Part shown: piece by piece, positions 20,001-29,929 of the stretch | Numbering within the stretch: position 1 is the stretch's first letter | Layout: every line of letters starts with the position of its first letter | From: Asterias amurensis | Lineage: Eukaryota > Echinodermata > Asteroidea > Forcipulatida > Asteriidae | Direction: 5' to 3' | Assembly: GCF_032118995.1 (NCBI RefSeq) | Contig: NC_092648.1 | Span: forward strand, 3,177,001 to 3,241,000 | DNA: 64,000 nucleotides | Position numbers and translations under genes: made by a program | Notes under the pieces: generated by a model | The model's input: only the letters and a program-made list of their open reading frames with translations | Told to the model about the DNA's origin: nothing | Database searches by the model: none

Positions 20001-23000
20001 ACAACACTTTAGCAAGCAGACAATAGAGCCTTCCCACTGATGACACATTACATTAGTAGTGCAGGACATCCGCCAAGCTTGCATACTATGCCCATGTGGA
20101 ACATGTCCTCGTAATACCATCCAATGTTGCGTTTCGTAGCGCATGTTGGTGCAGTTCTAATAATGGGTGTGCGTGGTATGCACAACTGGCTTGGTGAGTT
20201 TAACCAAATTAAGTCCATTCCGAACAGGGCTTAAAGACAGTGGACACTATTGGTAATTGTCAAAGACCAGTTTTCTCACGTGTTGTATCTCAACATATGC
20301 ATAAAATAACAAACCTGCGAAATTTTTAGCTTGATTGGTCATTGAAGTTGCGAGATAATAATGAAAGGAAAAACACCCTTGTCACACGAGGTTGTGTGCT
20401 TTCAGATGCTTGATTTCGAGACCTCAAATTATAAATTTCAGGTCTCAAAACCAAATTCGTGGAAAAATACTTCTTTCTCGAAAACTGCGTTACTTCAGAG
20501 AGAGCCGCCTGACAATGTTTTATACTATCAACAGCTCCCCATTACTCGTTACCAAGTAATGTTTTATGCTAATAATTATTTTGAGTAATTACCAATAGTG
20601 TCCACTGCCTTTAAGTATTACAATGAAATTAGGGCCCTTGTTTCCTAAGGCTGATATATACTTTATACTGACCCATTGCATTAGTGTAGCCTTGAGTTTG
20701 TCCATCCAGGGTAGGAGGTGTGAGTACCAGGAGGTCATGTCCTTCAGCATGGAGCGCATCATTACCCTACAGGAAGGAACCACTTCTACTATTAAGGCCA
20801 TCCAGCCACCAACACTCCAGCTGGTTACTCCACTCTCGAGTATAATTAAAGGCAGTAGACACTATTGGTTATTACTCAAAATATTTCTAACATAAAACCT
20901 TACTTGGTGACGAGTAATGGGAAGAGGTTGATGGTATAAAACATTGTGAGAAACGGCTCCCTCTGAAGTGACATAGTTTTCGAGAAAGAAGTAATTTTCC
21001 ACCAGTATTCTGACTTGGTGTATCCCAACTTATGTACATGAACAAAATAACAAACCTGTGAAAATCTGGCCGAAAGTCTTTCTCAGATTCAACAGTGAAA
21101 AATTACCTCTTTCTCAAAAACTACATTACTTTTTCACAATGTTTCATACTATCAACAGCTCTCCATTGCTCGTTATCAAAGAGGTTTTTAAGCTACAATT
21201 CTTTTTAAGTAACAACCAGTAGTGTCCAGTGCCTTTAGTCTCGTAGCAGGGGTGTTATAACATCAAAAAAGTGCAGGGTACTTTGGTGAAGAAGTGTTTG
21301 GCGCTTGCCAGTGTCTAGTGTCTAGACACCAATGTCGCGCACTGAGGCTGGGAACCAGACAATCTGGATATGATATGAACGTCTGAAACAAGAGACCTGG
21401 AAGTGCAACACTGAGATAGACCCCCCCCCCCAGATAAACTAGCTAGAGACCTTGAAGTCAACAACCTCAGTAGGACCCTGGAAAACTAAAGCCGAGGTAG
21501 AACCTTGTGAGTTCAAGAGCTAGCTGGAGACCTGGGCCCAATTTAATAAATGCTTAGCAAATTTCTATGCTGTGCAAAAAATGGGTCAGGCACCAGTTGG
21601 ATCAATGTCAACCATATGAAGTTATGGATGGTAACCTGTTTCTGTTAAGCACAATTTGTCTGTTCTTAGCAAGTTTTTATGCTTAAGGCTATGACATTTG
21701 GCCATGGATATCCAAAACTAAGACAGCAACTTTGAGGGATGACAACTAATCTGCTTAAAAGTCTGCTTATCCAATAATAATAACAAAGTCTTATATAGCG
21801 CACGTATCTACCAAACAATGTACTCAAGGCGCTGAGTACATACAAACTTTCAGAAAGATAGGTTATTGCAGTGATGAATTTTGAGACCCAATTAGTTAGC
21901 ACTTTATAAGGGTTTACAAGGTGCTACGGCGCATAAAGCAGCCACAGCCAGGAACAGCGGGGCAGACCCCTTATCTTTTCAATGAGTGCACTGGGTTCTT
22001 TTACATGCGTTACACAACACATGGGACCAATGGCTTTATGTCCCATCCGAAGGACGAAGCAATGGTTAGGTGTCTTGCTTAAGGACACAAGTGTCACGGC
22101 TGTGGATTCGAACCCACACTCTGCTGATCAGAAACACCAGAGTTTGAATTCGGTGATCTTAACCGCTCGGCCACGACACTTCCAAGACTTTGGGATGCTT
22201 TCAAATCTACTCTACTAAGTAATTAAAGCTCCTGCTCTTGTTGTTTGAAGCAGACCCAACATTCAAAGGGGCACATTGCATCCGGCGCTATGGGCTATAA
22301 AAGGTATATGACTCACATAAATAAACCTTCAAAAGTGTATTTTTTTTATAAAGTATTTTTTCACTCCACATATGGTGGACAGTATGTTCCGCTGGTTGTT
22401 CTTCCAGATGCATATTTATCATTACTTACTATTTAACAAACAAACTGTTCATTTTGAGTGAATGAATAACTCTTCAAAATCATAAATAGTAATTCCAAAC
22501 AGCAATAATGTTGAGAGATTTAAAGGCAACGTGCCCCTTTAAATCAGGGGTGAGAGTCATTACTTACAAAAATGTGTGAAACTTGGATACAAATTCAAAG
22601 GTATGTTGAAATGATGCAATTTCCCCTGGGGGTTATAGATTCCAAGGAGCTTTTGGAAACAGTATCCAAAGCACTAGAGAAGTAGACCAATGAGCAGGAT
22701 TTCTTGATTTGTGGAAACAAATATTGTCTGATTTTCTTCACCAGGCCGACATAAAAAGTCTGAATTCAGCCAAAAGTCTGATCAATCTCATCCCTGTTAA
22801 ATGTTAAAATTAGAAGCCAATGCTGGTTTTGATCAGAACTTACCATACTCTGCTCACTATGGACGAGTAGATCATGTTTTGTCCCAGGAATTGCCCACAT
22901 GTGATATTCTGAACAGCAAATCTACATGGTATGGTTAAGGGTAGTAGTACATTTGATACTAAACTTGAAGAATTTTACACTGGACCATCGGGTTGATGCC

Positions 23001-26000
23001 AGTGGTTTCAGTGTCGGGCTAGTATAACCCAAGACAGGACAAGTCCAGGGGTTGTGGTTTTTCCTCAATTCAACATCCATCATCCTGGTATAATATAACA
23101 TTGGTATTGCTTTAATCACAACAACTGGACTTACCATTAAAGGGAAGGTACACTATTGGTAATTGTCAAAGACCAGTCTTCTCACTTGGTATATCCCATC
23201 TTAAGCATAAAATGACAAGCCTGTGAAAATTTGGGCTCAATTGGTCATCGAAGTTGCGAGAAAATGACAAAAGAAAAAACACCCTTGATGGACGAATTTG
23301 TGTGCTTTCAGGTAAGAATAAAAGACTTCTAGCTAGAGGTCTTTTATTATTTTAGTGAGAAATTACCTCTTTCTCAAAAACTACGTTACTTCAGAGGGAG
23401 TCGTTTCCCACAACGTTTTATACTATCAACAGCTCTCCAATGCTCGTTACCAAGTCAGTTTTTAAGTTAATAATTTGTTTTGAGTGTACCTTCCCTTTAA
23501 CTGAATGATGTTCAAATGTTGAGTTATAGTCTCACAAATATCTTTCAATTGTGCAAATAACAGAATAGATTCATCTTCTCTTAGTGTTTTGTTCAAATGA
23601 AACATTTTAGATGACAATACTGTGTTCTCATTTTTTTCTGCTATAGTTAAAGGCAGTGGACACTATTAAATTAATCAAAATAATTATTAGCATAAAACCT
23701 TACTTGGTAACGAGTGATGGGGAGCTGTTGATGGTATAAGACATTGTGAGAAACGGCTCCCTCTGAAGTAATGTAGTTTTCAAGAAAAAAGTAATTTTCC
23801 ACGAATTTGATTTGGAGACCTCAAGTTTAGAATTTAAGGGCTCGAAATCAAGCATCTGAAAGCACACAACTTCGTGTGACCAGGGTGTTTTTTTCTTTCA
23901 TAGTTATCTCGCAACTCCGAAGACTAATCCAGCTCAAATGTTCACAGGTTTGTTATTTTATGCATATGTTGAGATACAGCAAGTGAGAAGTCTGGTCTTT
24001 GACATTTTCCAATAGTGTTCACTGGCTTTAAGAAGTGCTATGGAATTGGCCTGCTGGAATATGTTGAATAAGGATACACATAGACAGACTCTGCCATATT
24101 GAGGATGTATACACAGAGTTTAGCCTGGCCCATTAACTTGATGAGAATGTACTCCAGCATCTGACGAGATGGGAGCCGGATGGTAGAACTTCTCTCATCA
24201 TGAGTACTAAAGGGGAGGTCAAACAAAACAGACATTTATTTCAAATTTTGCTGCACAACTTCAAGACTCAAATGGTTATTGGTCAAGTCCATATGTGATT
24301 AAACCCGAGAGTTTTATACCAAGTTGAATCAATAGGTTGTTCTCTCAAAGCAGTGGACACCATTGGTATTGTCAAAGACTAGTATTCTCACTTGATGTTC
24401 AACTAGCATTTGTAAAATAAAAAAATCTGTGAACATTTTGGCTCAATTGGTCATCGAATTTGCAAGAGAATATTGAAAGAAAAACCACCCTTGTTGCATT
24501 ACTTTGAGTGCTTTCAGATGCCTGGTAAAAGGCTTCAGCTGAAGTCATTTATTACTCGAGTGAGAAGTTATCTCTCTCTCAAAAGGTGCCATTTCTCACA
24601 ATGTTTTACACTTTCGACAGCTCTCTATTGCTTGTTACCAAGTAAGTTTTTATGCTAATATTTATTTCCAGTAATTACCAATAGTGTCCACTTCGTTTAA
24701 AGTGATCCTCGGGGCATTCCATTTCTCTCAACTTCGCCTTGGGAAAATGGAATGTTCCAGGGAACTCCTCTGGCATCTCAGGTTAAACCATAGCAACCGT
24801 AAATAGTAAATACAGTATAAAAAATATTCATAAAAGTCAGAAACTGTTTTCATCACTTACATTTGACAACAGCAGACGGCATCTTCGATAAATTTGACAG
24901 GAAGTGTGGATTGGAGTTTGATCAAACACTTTTGGATCTATCGAGTAAAAATGATAAAAATCAGAGCTTATGAATAACTTTATGGATAACTTTAATTCTA
25001 TAATAACAAGAATCACAGTGATCTTACTTGAGATGTTGCTCTGGGCCCATGGCTCTGCTACCTGAAAGCAAAGAGTCAGCACTTAGCGAAAGCAGGGAAA
25101 CATGAAGTGTATTTCTCAGGTTAGCAGGGAACTTCTGCTTACGTGTGTGTACTCCAGTTTTACTAGGCATCATTTACTTACACAGCTAGCACAAAAATTT
25201 GGCGGTTGCACAGCGAGCGGAATGTGGTGGTCATTTATAAGCAGAGCCATGAAATTAGGCCCTTGTCTGGTACCAACACTAAAAAACATGAGCTCATTCA
25301 CAACCGGTCCTAAGTCCTAAGAATAAGATTAATCCTAAGTTATGAAGAGTTTGGTGAAATCGACGGCAGGGCCCTTTTTCATAAAGATGTAACAAGCAGA
25401 AAATACTGCTTGGCAATTTTGTTTTCCTAAGCAAGAAATTAGTAGGGTACCAGTGGTCAAAGCAATGGTAACTGTTTGGTATTCTGGGTTGTATGCTTGT
25501 TCTTGCTCAGCAAGTTTTTGTGCTAACAGGCTTTATGAAATTGGGCCCTATCTAATACAACAAGAGCTTTTTTTAACCAAAGGCTACAGAAGCTGTGGCT
25601 GTTTTACTCACCTTTTTCATCATCTGGTGCCACCTCCATTGTCTTTGTTGATTATTGACTTTGTACAACAATCTGTTCAAGGTGTATTCCTCACTAGAGA
25701 GACGTATTCCAACAGAATAAGACACTTGTAATGCCTGCAAAGCTGTCTTCAGTCTACCCACATCATCTGTGAACAAAAAACATATTTAGTATTAAAGGCA
25801 GTGGACACTATTGGTAATTACTTAAATTAACTATCATCATAAAACCTCAATTGGTAATGATTAATGGGGAGAGGTTGATAGTACAAAATATTGTGAGAAC
25901 AGCTCCCTCTGAAGTGTCGTAGTTTTTGAAAAAGAAGTTATTTTCCACGAATTTGATTTCGAGACCTCATAATAACTTTGTGTGACAAGGGTATTATTTC

Positions 26001-26810
26001 TTTCAGAGTTACCTTGCAACTTTGATGACCAATTGAGCTCAAATTTTCACAGGTTTGTTAATTTGTGCTTGTGCATATGTTGAGATACACCAAGTGAAAA
26101 GACTTGTCTTTGCCAATTAACAATTAGTGTCTAGTGTCTTTAATAACGCTGAATATCCAATTGCTAAACATAGGATTTTGAAGGAATGGGGCTGGAAATT
26201 GTGTACAATACCGTACAATACCGTACCATAACTACTAATTTACTACTAAGAGTAAGACTAATAATAATATTAATTTTAAAACCATTTTTTTTTAAAATCA
26301 ATTCAAACAAAATATGTTAATTTAATTCTGAAATCTACAAACAATGATGTGTTTGTTCCATTTAGAGTTTGCTCCAAGCCAGCATGGATGGAGGAAGGAA
26401 AAGGACAATATTTTCCAAACTAAATTAAATAAAAAATTAAAATCTTGGCTGGGGCGACTCACTTTGCTAGGGCCGACTTTATTTTTGCTTTGCTAGCTAT
26501 AGGGCGACTTTGCAGGGAGAGGGCGGGGGGGGGGGGGCGACATTGTTGGGGCGAGCTTGCTAGGGGGCGAGATGACCAAACAACGTCTTCGTTGTCGTAC
26601 GTCCATGACCAAATTTCGAACAAGCAAAAACGCATGTAAATTTAGCAGTAAGGCGTCATAATTCATACTTCTACTGCACTAGATGAAATAGTTATCTTAT
26701 TGAGATTCAAACTAGCTTTACACACCTTCTTCAACTTCGTAGCAATCGTAGGAACAGCTTGCAATAGGTGGCGGAGACACTTCACATCGGTTCCACATGG
26801 AGGCTGACAT
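16171..26810 (-). CDS. NEPRO: NEPRO: nucleolus and neural progenitor protein, complete 9-exon gene
   Basis: Nine exons join in phase to 571 aa (human NEPRO 567): 26810-26726, 25766-25612, 24937-24861, 24206-24080, 22908-22844, 20766-20673, 18700-18624, 18156-18005, 17054-16171. Residues about 25-225 follow the helical N-terminal domain of NEPRO: K-C-L-I-K-L (compare Q-C-L-K-R-L), L-P-S-R-Q-M-L-E-Y-I-L-I-K-L-M-G, and I-V-S-R-V-W-V (compare L-V-S-R-L-W-V). The rest is Lys/Arg-rich and low in complexity, ending T-S-D-I-D-D-I-F, which matches the conserved end of the human protein. NEPRO is nucleolar and needed for pre-rRNA processing; human mutations cause anauxetic dysplasia, the disease group of RNase MRP RNA and POP1, and it has been linked to RNase MRP as an Rmp1-like subunit. 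The name comes from a Notch-related role in mouse neural progenitors. Donors of exons 4 (GTGTAT) and 6 (GTCAGT) are weak, so those edges are least certain. Confidence 0.9.
17285..17630 (-). repeat. V-type tRNA SINE, distinct subfamily
   Basis: The minus strand has GGTCATGACAC-type ends, the V-type GTGTCCTTGAGCAAGACACTA block, and a long 3' part with TATAGCGCTCAGG. It lies in NEPRO intron 8. Confidence 0.6.
17697..17887. repeat. MITE of the AGAGTTATATATAAGAACTAG family, left-truncated
   Basis: It shares GACAAAACAGCATCGCATAGCG, AAAATGGCGCAC and GGTCCCGTCGCGTTTGTGCA with the intact copy at 51692-51946 and ends in TATATATAACTCT. Confidence 0.7.
18005..18156 (-). CDS. NEPRO: NEPRO exon 8
   Basis: Acceptor CACATTCTCAG, donor GTAAGG. 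Residues about 227-277 start with a basic patch (Q-P-S-K-K-K-P) and then become acidic, rich in Glu and Lys. Confidence 0.88.
18225..18400 (+). repeat. tRNA-derived SINE (family S4)
   Basis: GGTTCAATTCCCACT is B-box-like; the 3' part (CCCACATTTAAAACTGAAAC) is shared with 53400-53610. Confidence 0.5.
18408..18535 (-). repeat. V-type SINE, 3' part
   Basis: TATCTACCAAACAAGGTACTCAAGGCGCTGAG through TTGAGACCCAATT, minus orientation. Confidence 0.65.
18624..18700 (-). CDS. NEPRO: NEPRO exon 7
   Basis: Acceptor TATCGATAG directly precedes an ATG codon that is internal, not a start. It encodes A-F-P-P-S-L-L-L-W-L-K-P; donor GTAAGT, phase 2. Confidence 0.87.
18752..19083. repeat. TTAA MITE (family T), right-truncated
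   Basis: Starts TTAATGGCACTGGACAC and keeps the central palindrome (GATTTCCAGACTT..). The right end stops at the SINE fragment that follows. Confidence 0.7.
19085..19240 (-). repeat. V-type SINE, tRNA-like 5' part
   Basis: The minus strand begins GTGTCGTGGCCGAGCGG, a tRNA-Leu/Ser-like A box, followed by the B-box region and TGACACCTGTGTCC. Confidence 0.65.
19305..19458. repeat. GGGCCCAATTT MITE, diverged
   Basis: Contains GCTTGGCAAAAG..ATACCAGTCACC and ends AAATCTATAAAATTGGGCCC. Confidence 0.5.
20231..20614. repeat. TTAA MITE (family T), full length
   Basis: Exact TTAA on both sides; inner ends AGACAGTGGACACTATTGG and ACCAATAGTGTCCACTGCCT. The centre can pair (GATTTCGAGACCTCAAAT). Confidence 0.85.
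20673..20766 (-). CDS. NEPRO: NEPRO exon 6
   Basis: Acceptor CCTTCCTGTAG. Thirty-one codons continue V-M-M-R-S-M-L-K with helical character. The donor is GTCAGT, unusual but in phase 0. Confidence 0.83.
20846..21237. repeat. TTAA MITE (family T)
   Basis: TTAAAGGCAGTAGACACTATTGG to AGTGTCCAGTGCCTTTA. It lies only about 80 bases upstream of NEPRO exon 6. Confidence 0.8.
21533..21690. repeat. GGGCCCAATTT MITE
   Basis: GGGCCCAATTTAATAAATGCTTAGCA and a TTGTCTGTTCTTAGCAAGTTTTTATGC right part. Confidence 0.55.
21770..22190 (-). repeat. V-type tRNA SINE, near full length
   Basis: Read on the minus strand: GTGTCGTGGCCGAGCGGTTAAGA, B box GTGGGTTCGAATCCACAGCC, V-type GTGTCCTTAAGCAAGACACCTAACC, the GTTCCTGGCTGTGGCTGC body, AGCGCCTTGAGTACATTG, and a TTATTATTATT tail. 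Best reference copy in the window. Confidence 0.8.
22844..22908 (-). CDS. NEPRO: NEPRO exon 5
   Basis: Acceptor TTGCTGTTCAG, donor GTAAGT. It encodes Q-F-L-G-Q-N-M-I-Y-S-S-I-V-S-R-V; the S-R-V/L-W motif is completed across the next junction. Confidence 0.85.
22960..23640. repeat. Dispersed repeat R1 carrying a TTAA MITE
   Basis: It matches 28850-29310: TTTTACACTGGACCA, AGTGTCGGGC, AAGACAGGACAAGTC, TTCAAATGTTGAGT, AAATATCTTTCAATT and ATCTTCTCTTA. The two copies carry family T MITEs at different points. Confidence 0.7.
23137..23500. repeat. TTAA MITE (family T), full length
   Basis: TTAA duplicated exactly at both ends, with inner ends AGGGAAGGTACACTATTGG and GAGTGTACCTTCCCT. Confidence 0.85.
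23647..24031. repeat. TTAA MITE (family T), full length
   Basis: TTAAAGGCAGTGGACACTATT to AATAGTGTTCACTGGCTTTAA. It ends about 50 bases downstream of NEPRO exon 4. Confidence 0.82.
24080..24206 (-). CDS. NEPRO: NEPRO exon 4
   Basis: Acceptor CCCCTTTAG. Residues 106-148 hold L-P-S-R-Q-M-L-E-Y-I-L-I-K-L-M-G, parallel to V-P-S-Q-P-V-V-E-L-V-L-M-K-V-L-G. The donor GTGTAT is weak and was chosen because it keeps phase 0. Confidence 0.82.
24344..24700. repeat. TTAA MITE (family T)
   Basis: CAAAGCAGTGGACACCATTGG to ACCAATAGTGTCCACTTCGTTTAA, reduced centre. Confidence 0.75.
24861..24937 (-). CDS. NEPRO: NEPRO exon 3
   Basis: Acceptor ACTCGATAG, donor GTAAGT. Residues 81-105 begin I-Q-K-C-L-I-K-L, matching V-E-Q-C-L-K-R-L. 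A different frame of this exon is open too but loses the match. Confidence 0.88.
25028..25061 (-). other. Candidate 34-nt poison exon in NEPRO intron 2
   Basis: Acceptor CTCTTTGCTTTCAG and donor GTAAGA are both strong. The 34 nt are not a multiple of three; inclusion shifts exon 3 into its other open frame and then meets TGA in exon 4 (TAC TCA TGA). No transcript evidence is available. Confidence 0.35.
25368..25551. repeat. GGGCCCAATTT MITE
   Basis: GCAGGGCCCTTTTTCATAAAG to CTTTATGAAATTGGGCCCT. Just before it, 25300-25365 is a half copy of foldback family F. Confidence 0.65.
25612..25766 (-). CDS. NEPRO: NEPRO exon 2
   Basis: Acceptor TTGTTCACAG, donor GTGAGT, phase 1 to 0. It encodes residues 29-80, with L-Y-K-V-N-N-Q aligning to the L-Y-S-N-H-N-R region of human NEPRO. 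Confidence 0.88.
25792..26143. repeat. TTAA MITE (family T)
   Basis: TTAAAGGCAGTGGACACTATTGG to AATTAGTGTCTAGTGTCTTTAA, in NEPRO intron 1 about 25 bases upstream of exon 2. Confidence 0.8.
26445..26580. other. G-rich low-complexity tract in NEPRO intron 1
   Basis: Repeated GGGCGACTTTG-like units with a run of about 13 G at 26526, of simple-repeat origin. Confidence 0.45.
26726..26810 (-). CDS. NEPRO: NEPRO exon 1 with start codon
   Basis: ATG in ACAAGATGTC starts 28 codons (M-S-A-S-M-W-N-R) plus one base; donor GTGTGT. No TATA is seen upstream; a CCAAT motif and CpG-containing DNA at 26825-26930 suggest a TATA-less promoter. Confidence 0.85.
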
Positions 26811-26814
26811 CTTG

Positions 26815-27930
26815 TTTTTACTTGTAGATTGGTCGCGATCGTTGAGCACGTTTAATCAACAGACGATAACGTCTGGGTGTAGCACAGGGCCGAATTTCAC
26901 GTTTTAAACGTAGCGCCCTCTATAGGCAAGACAGAGAAGGGGTGGGCGTGTCTGGTTGGTGCAAATGGGGGGGGGGGGGGTTGCCAAACAATCTCTGGAA
27001 GGAAAATATACAGGTCTTATTTGGGAATCATTACCCATCACAAAATGTTGTTTTTATGGTGCTCTAATATCAAATCTATTATACAACTCAGAATTATGGA
27101 AAAACATCAACTGTTGAAAAGATGAATCAATAAACAATTAAAACGAAGTAGTTTTTGGAAAGTTTGGAACATTTTGTTATGCAAGGTCTACCTGAAGAAG
27201 GCTACATAGCCACTTTTGATAAGAGTATACAAGAAGAGAAAACATTTACAATATAAACATCTTAGGGGATCTGCAGCCGATTTCACGTAACGCTAGGATC
27301 AATCCTATCTCGAGTTAGGAATAGTAACTTTACTCGTCGTTAGGACTAGTAACTTTACTCGTCCTAACTTAGGATTAATCTTAAGGTATGCATGCTACAG
27401 TGCGACAGCTGAAGATATACAGCCCTCTCCAAATTTTCTTATCCCCCCCCCCAACATAAGACCAGACCAAGCAAGAGTGAATCCAGCTATTTCCCATCTT
27501 TTATGACAGAAGCACTGGGAAGAAACCTTGCTTTTCCCATGAACATTGGGCTGTCTTCGTTTGTTTCCATTGTATACCCAGTACCCACTCTAGCGGACTC
27601 AGAGCGAAGTTGCTTGCCAACCATTTCGAAAAAAAAAATGGGACAAGGGGTTACTCGTTGGCCGCTCGCGCCACTTGGTATGTGCAGATCCAGTAATTTG
27701 TTAAGGGTGATACGAGCCTTCATTGTGCTTGTTTTCAGACCAGTCAACACAGTCAGACATCACTGGGTCAAACAATGAGATTGTGAATGTGTGTACGCGC
27801 CAATGATGGGTCACTCTCCTTTTGACCTCAGGCAAGGACACTGTTTGCGCTTTTGACGTCATAATTATAGCAAGGAGTCTTTTTACACAGAAATAAAAAA
27901 CAAGAAAAAGCATCATTTCATACAGCATTA
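26815..27930. other. Spacer between NEPRO start and the predicted kinesin light chain 3' end
   Basis: Contains the likely NEPRO promoter (26815-26930, no TATA), a G run at 26968, a decayed foldback family F copy at 27287-27390, and a segment at 27480-27780 with overlapping frames on both strands (87 and 91 codons) that I do not recognise. Confidence 0.45.
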
Positions 27931-27935
27931 ATTTA

Positions 27936-27941
27936 TCTTTA
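27936..27941 (-). promoter_or_regulatory. Candidate distal poly(A) signal of the kinesin light chain gene
   Basis: AATAAA on the minus strand, followed by AT-rich DNA. If used, the 3' UTR would be about 9 kb; nearer AATAAA hexamers exist (for example near 33411 and 35469), so the true end is open. Confidence 0.3.
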
Positions 27942-28124
27942 TTTCACATTGAAATAATTATAGTTATGTAAAATTACCCATGGCTCACACAAACGTCCAC
28001 CAATCTTTGGTCGAGCTGTTTCATTTGAAGCAAGACAACTTGAACAGAATAGATCCTTATCACGGCACAGCCATCTTTCTTTTTATCAAATTCATCCTAA
28101 TGTTACTGAAGTGAGGGTAATATG

Positions 28125-28350
28125 TCGAAACAGTCTGGTACCTTTGTTTGAAATGAGATAGATAACTATCTTTTCCAATGTGTGAAAAGGGAACCCAACA
28201 GTCTGGTCCCTTTGTATGAAACAAGATTAGATAACCATCTTGGCCAATGTGTGACAGGGAACCCAACAGTCAGGTCCCTTTTTATGAGACAAGATTTATA
28301 ACTGTCTTTGTCAGTTTGTAAACAGGATAACCAACAGTCTGGTCCCATAG
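28125..28350. repeat. Tandem repeat, unit about 65 bp, four copies
   Basis: AACAGTCTGGTCCCTTTGTATG recurs at about 28128, 28197, 28265 and 28336, with GATAACTATCTT..CCAATGTGTGA between. Confidence 0.75.
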
Positions 28351-28414
28351 CCGTCAATGCGTGTGTGTACTCGAGAGATCCAAAAAAGATGGCCATACCA
28401 TGATAAGAATCTAC

Positions 28415-28590
28415 TGGGTCCAACTTCATAAAGCTGTTAAGCAGAAATTCTGCTAAGCAAATTTCTTGGCTAAGCAAGAACTGACCTGGGTACCAGCACA
28501 GCTGTTATAACAGGCTGGTGACCTATAAAGCAAAAGTTGTTGTGCTAAGCAAGTTTTTGTGCTTACAGGCTTTACAAAACTGGGCCCTGG
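28415..28590. repeat. GGGCCCAATTT MITE
   Basis: GGGTCCAACTTCATAAAGCTG to GGCTTTACAAAACTGGGCCC. Confidence 0.65.
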
Positions 28591-28849
28591 TTAATAGGAT
28601 CCTCTAACAAGCAGCAGCAATTTGAGGACAGTATATCTACGGATCATTTCTAACCTATACAATTTCTATGAAGCAACTATTAGCGATTGTCGAGTCCACA
28701 TAATATTCCAATATCTTGAATGATATTCCTAGATAATTTCACTCTGAGCGAGCCACCGATGATAATTTGACAGCCATCAGCAGACGACGAACACACTCAG
28801 TGAAAATGCTTTAGCAATTCTTTGTTATTTCCAACACAGGGCTCAAATT

Positions 28850-29310
28850 TTACACTGGACCACTGGCCCAAAGGCCAATGATTCAGTGTCGGGCCAGTAA
28901 ACTCAAGACAGGACAAGTCAAGTGGTCTTTCCCAATTCAACATCTTTCTCTAAAAAAAAAGGTGTTCAAATGTTGAGTCTGAGTCTAACAAATATCTTTC
29001 AATTTTGCTGAGTATCACCCATTAAAGGCAGTGAACACTATCGTCCTGAAAGCACACAACTTTGTGTGATGAGGGTGTTTTTTCTTTCATTATTATCTTG
29101 CAACTTCGATGACCAATTGAGCTAAAGTTTTCACAGGTTTGTTATTTTATGCATATGTTGAGATACACCAAGTGAGAAGACTGGTCTTTGACAATTACCA
29201 AAAGTGTCCACTGTCTTTAAACAGAATAGATTAATCTTCTCTTATTGTTTTGTTTAAATATGAAACAAATTAGATGATAAAACCGTTTTCTCATTCTGAT
29301 TCTAGTCTCT
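28850..29310. repeat. Dispersed repeat R1, second copy
   Basis: Collinear with 22960-23640 apart from the MITE insertions. Confidence 0.7.
29022..29220. repeat. TTAA MITE (family T), 199-bp internally deleted copy
   Basis: TTAA on both sides, left end AGGCAGTGAACACTATCG joined directly to the right-half GAAAGCACACAACTTTGTGTG. The left half of the centre is missing. Confidence 0.8.
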
Positions 29311-29929
29311 TCTCATTTTGATTCTGGACTTGTAAATAAAAATCCCGGCCCAGTGAAGATTCTGGGCAACAAGTCATGCAGTCTTGTGGATTTCCCGCAA
29401 TTTTTTTTTAGCCCTGCTGAGATAGTGCCCTGTACCGTGTTATATTTAGCTTATTTAAGGAGACAAATAGAAACATTCATAAATATCTATAAATTAATAA
29501 AATCATAAAAAACCCTCACACATCTGAATAATAAGTTAATTTGGGAAGATGTATGTGCAGCCCTGCCATTGCGAACAGCAAAAATTGGTAAAATTCATTT
29601 GAACAGTGACGCTACATGTAATTATGTCCAATTTACACTACCTACAAACAAATTTACATATAATTTAAATGAGTAACTTTTGTCCCGGGCAAAATATCAT
29701 TCGAAATGTTGGCTGTATGCTAGACTTGATTCAAGTCCCTTTATAGTGTGAGGTCCCAAACACGTAACACGCCAGCAGTCACATAAGACAAGTGCACCCC
29801 CATCGTCAAAATGTAGTTATTGCAGCAGCGATCAAGCGGAACAGGTTGGGGCCTGGAAAACAGTTGTTTTCTGTGGCGCTGGCACGGGATTAGGACTTGA
29901 GTCAAGTCTAGCTGTATGCCAGTGCTTTA

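Noticed and set aside
22060..22180. Possible tRNA gene (A box and B box on the minus strand)
   Set aside because: The sequence continues into a V-type SINE body with an AT tail and recurs at 15625, 19085 and 43050; a tRNA-derived SINE, not a functional tRNA gene.
27487..27778. Overlapping 87- and 91-codon frames on opposite strands
   Set aside because: Neither shows a recognisable family, splice context or start signal; left as unassigned sequence.
28125..28350. CRISPR-like regular repeat
   Set aside because: The units are contiguous and diverged with no distinct spacers, and the DNA is eukaryotic; an ordinary tandem repeat.
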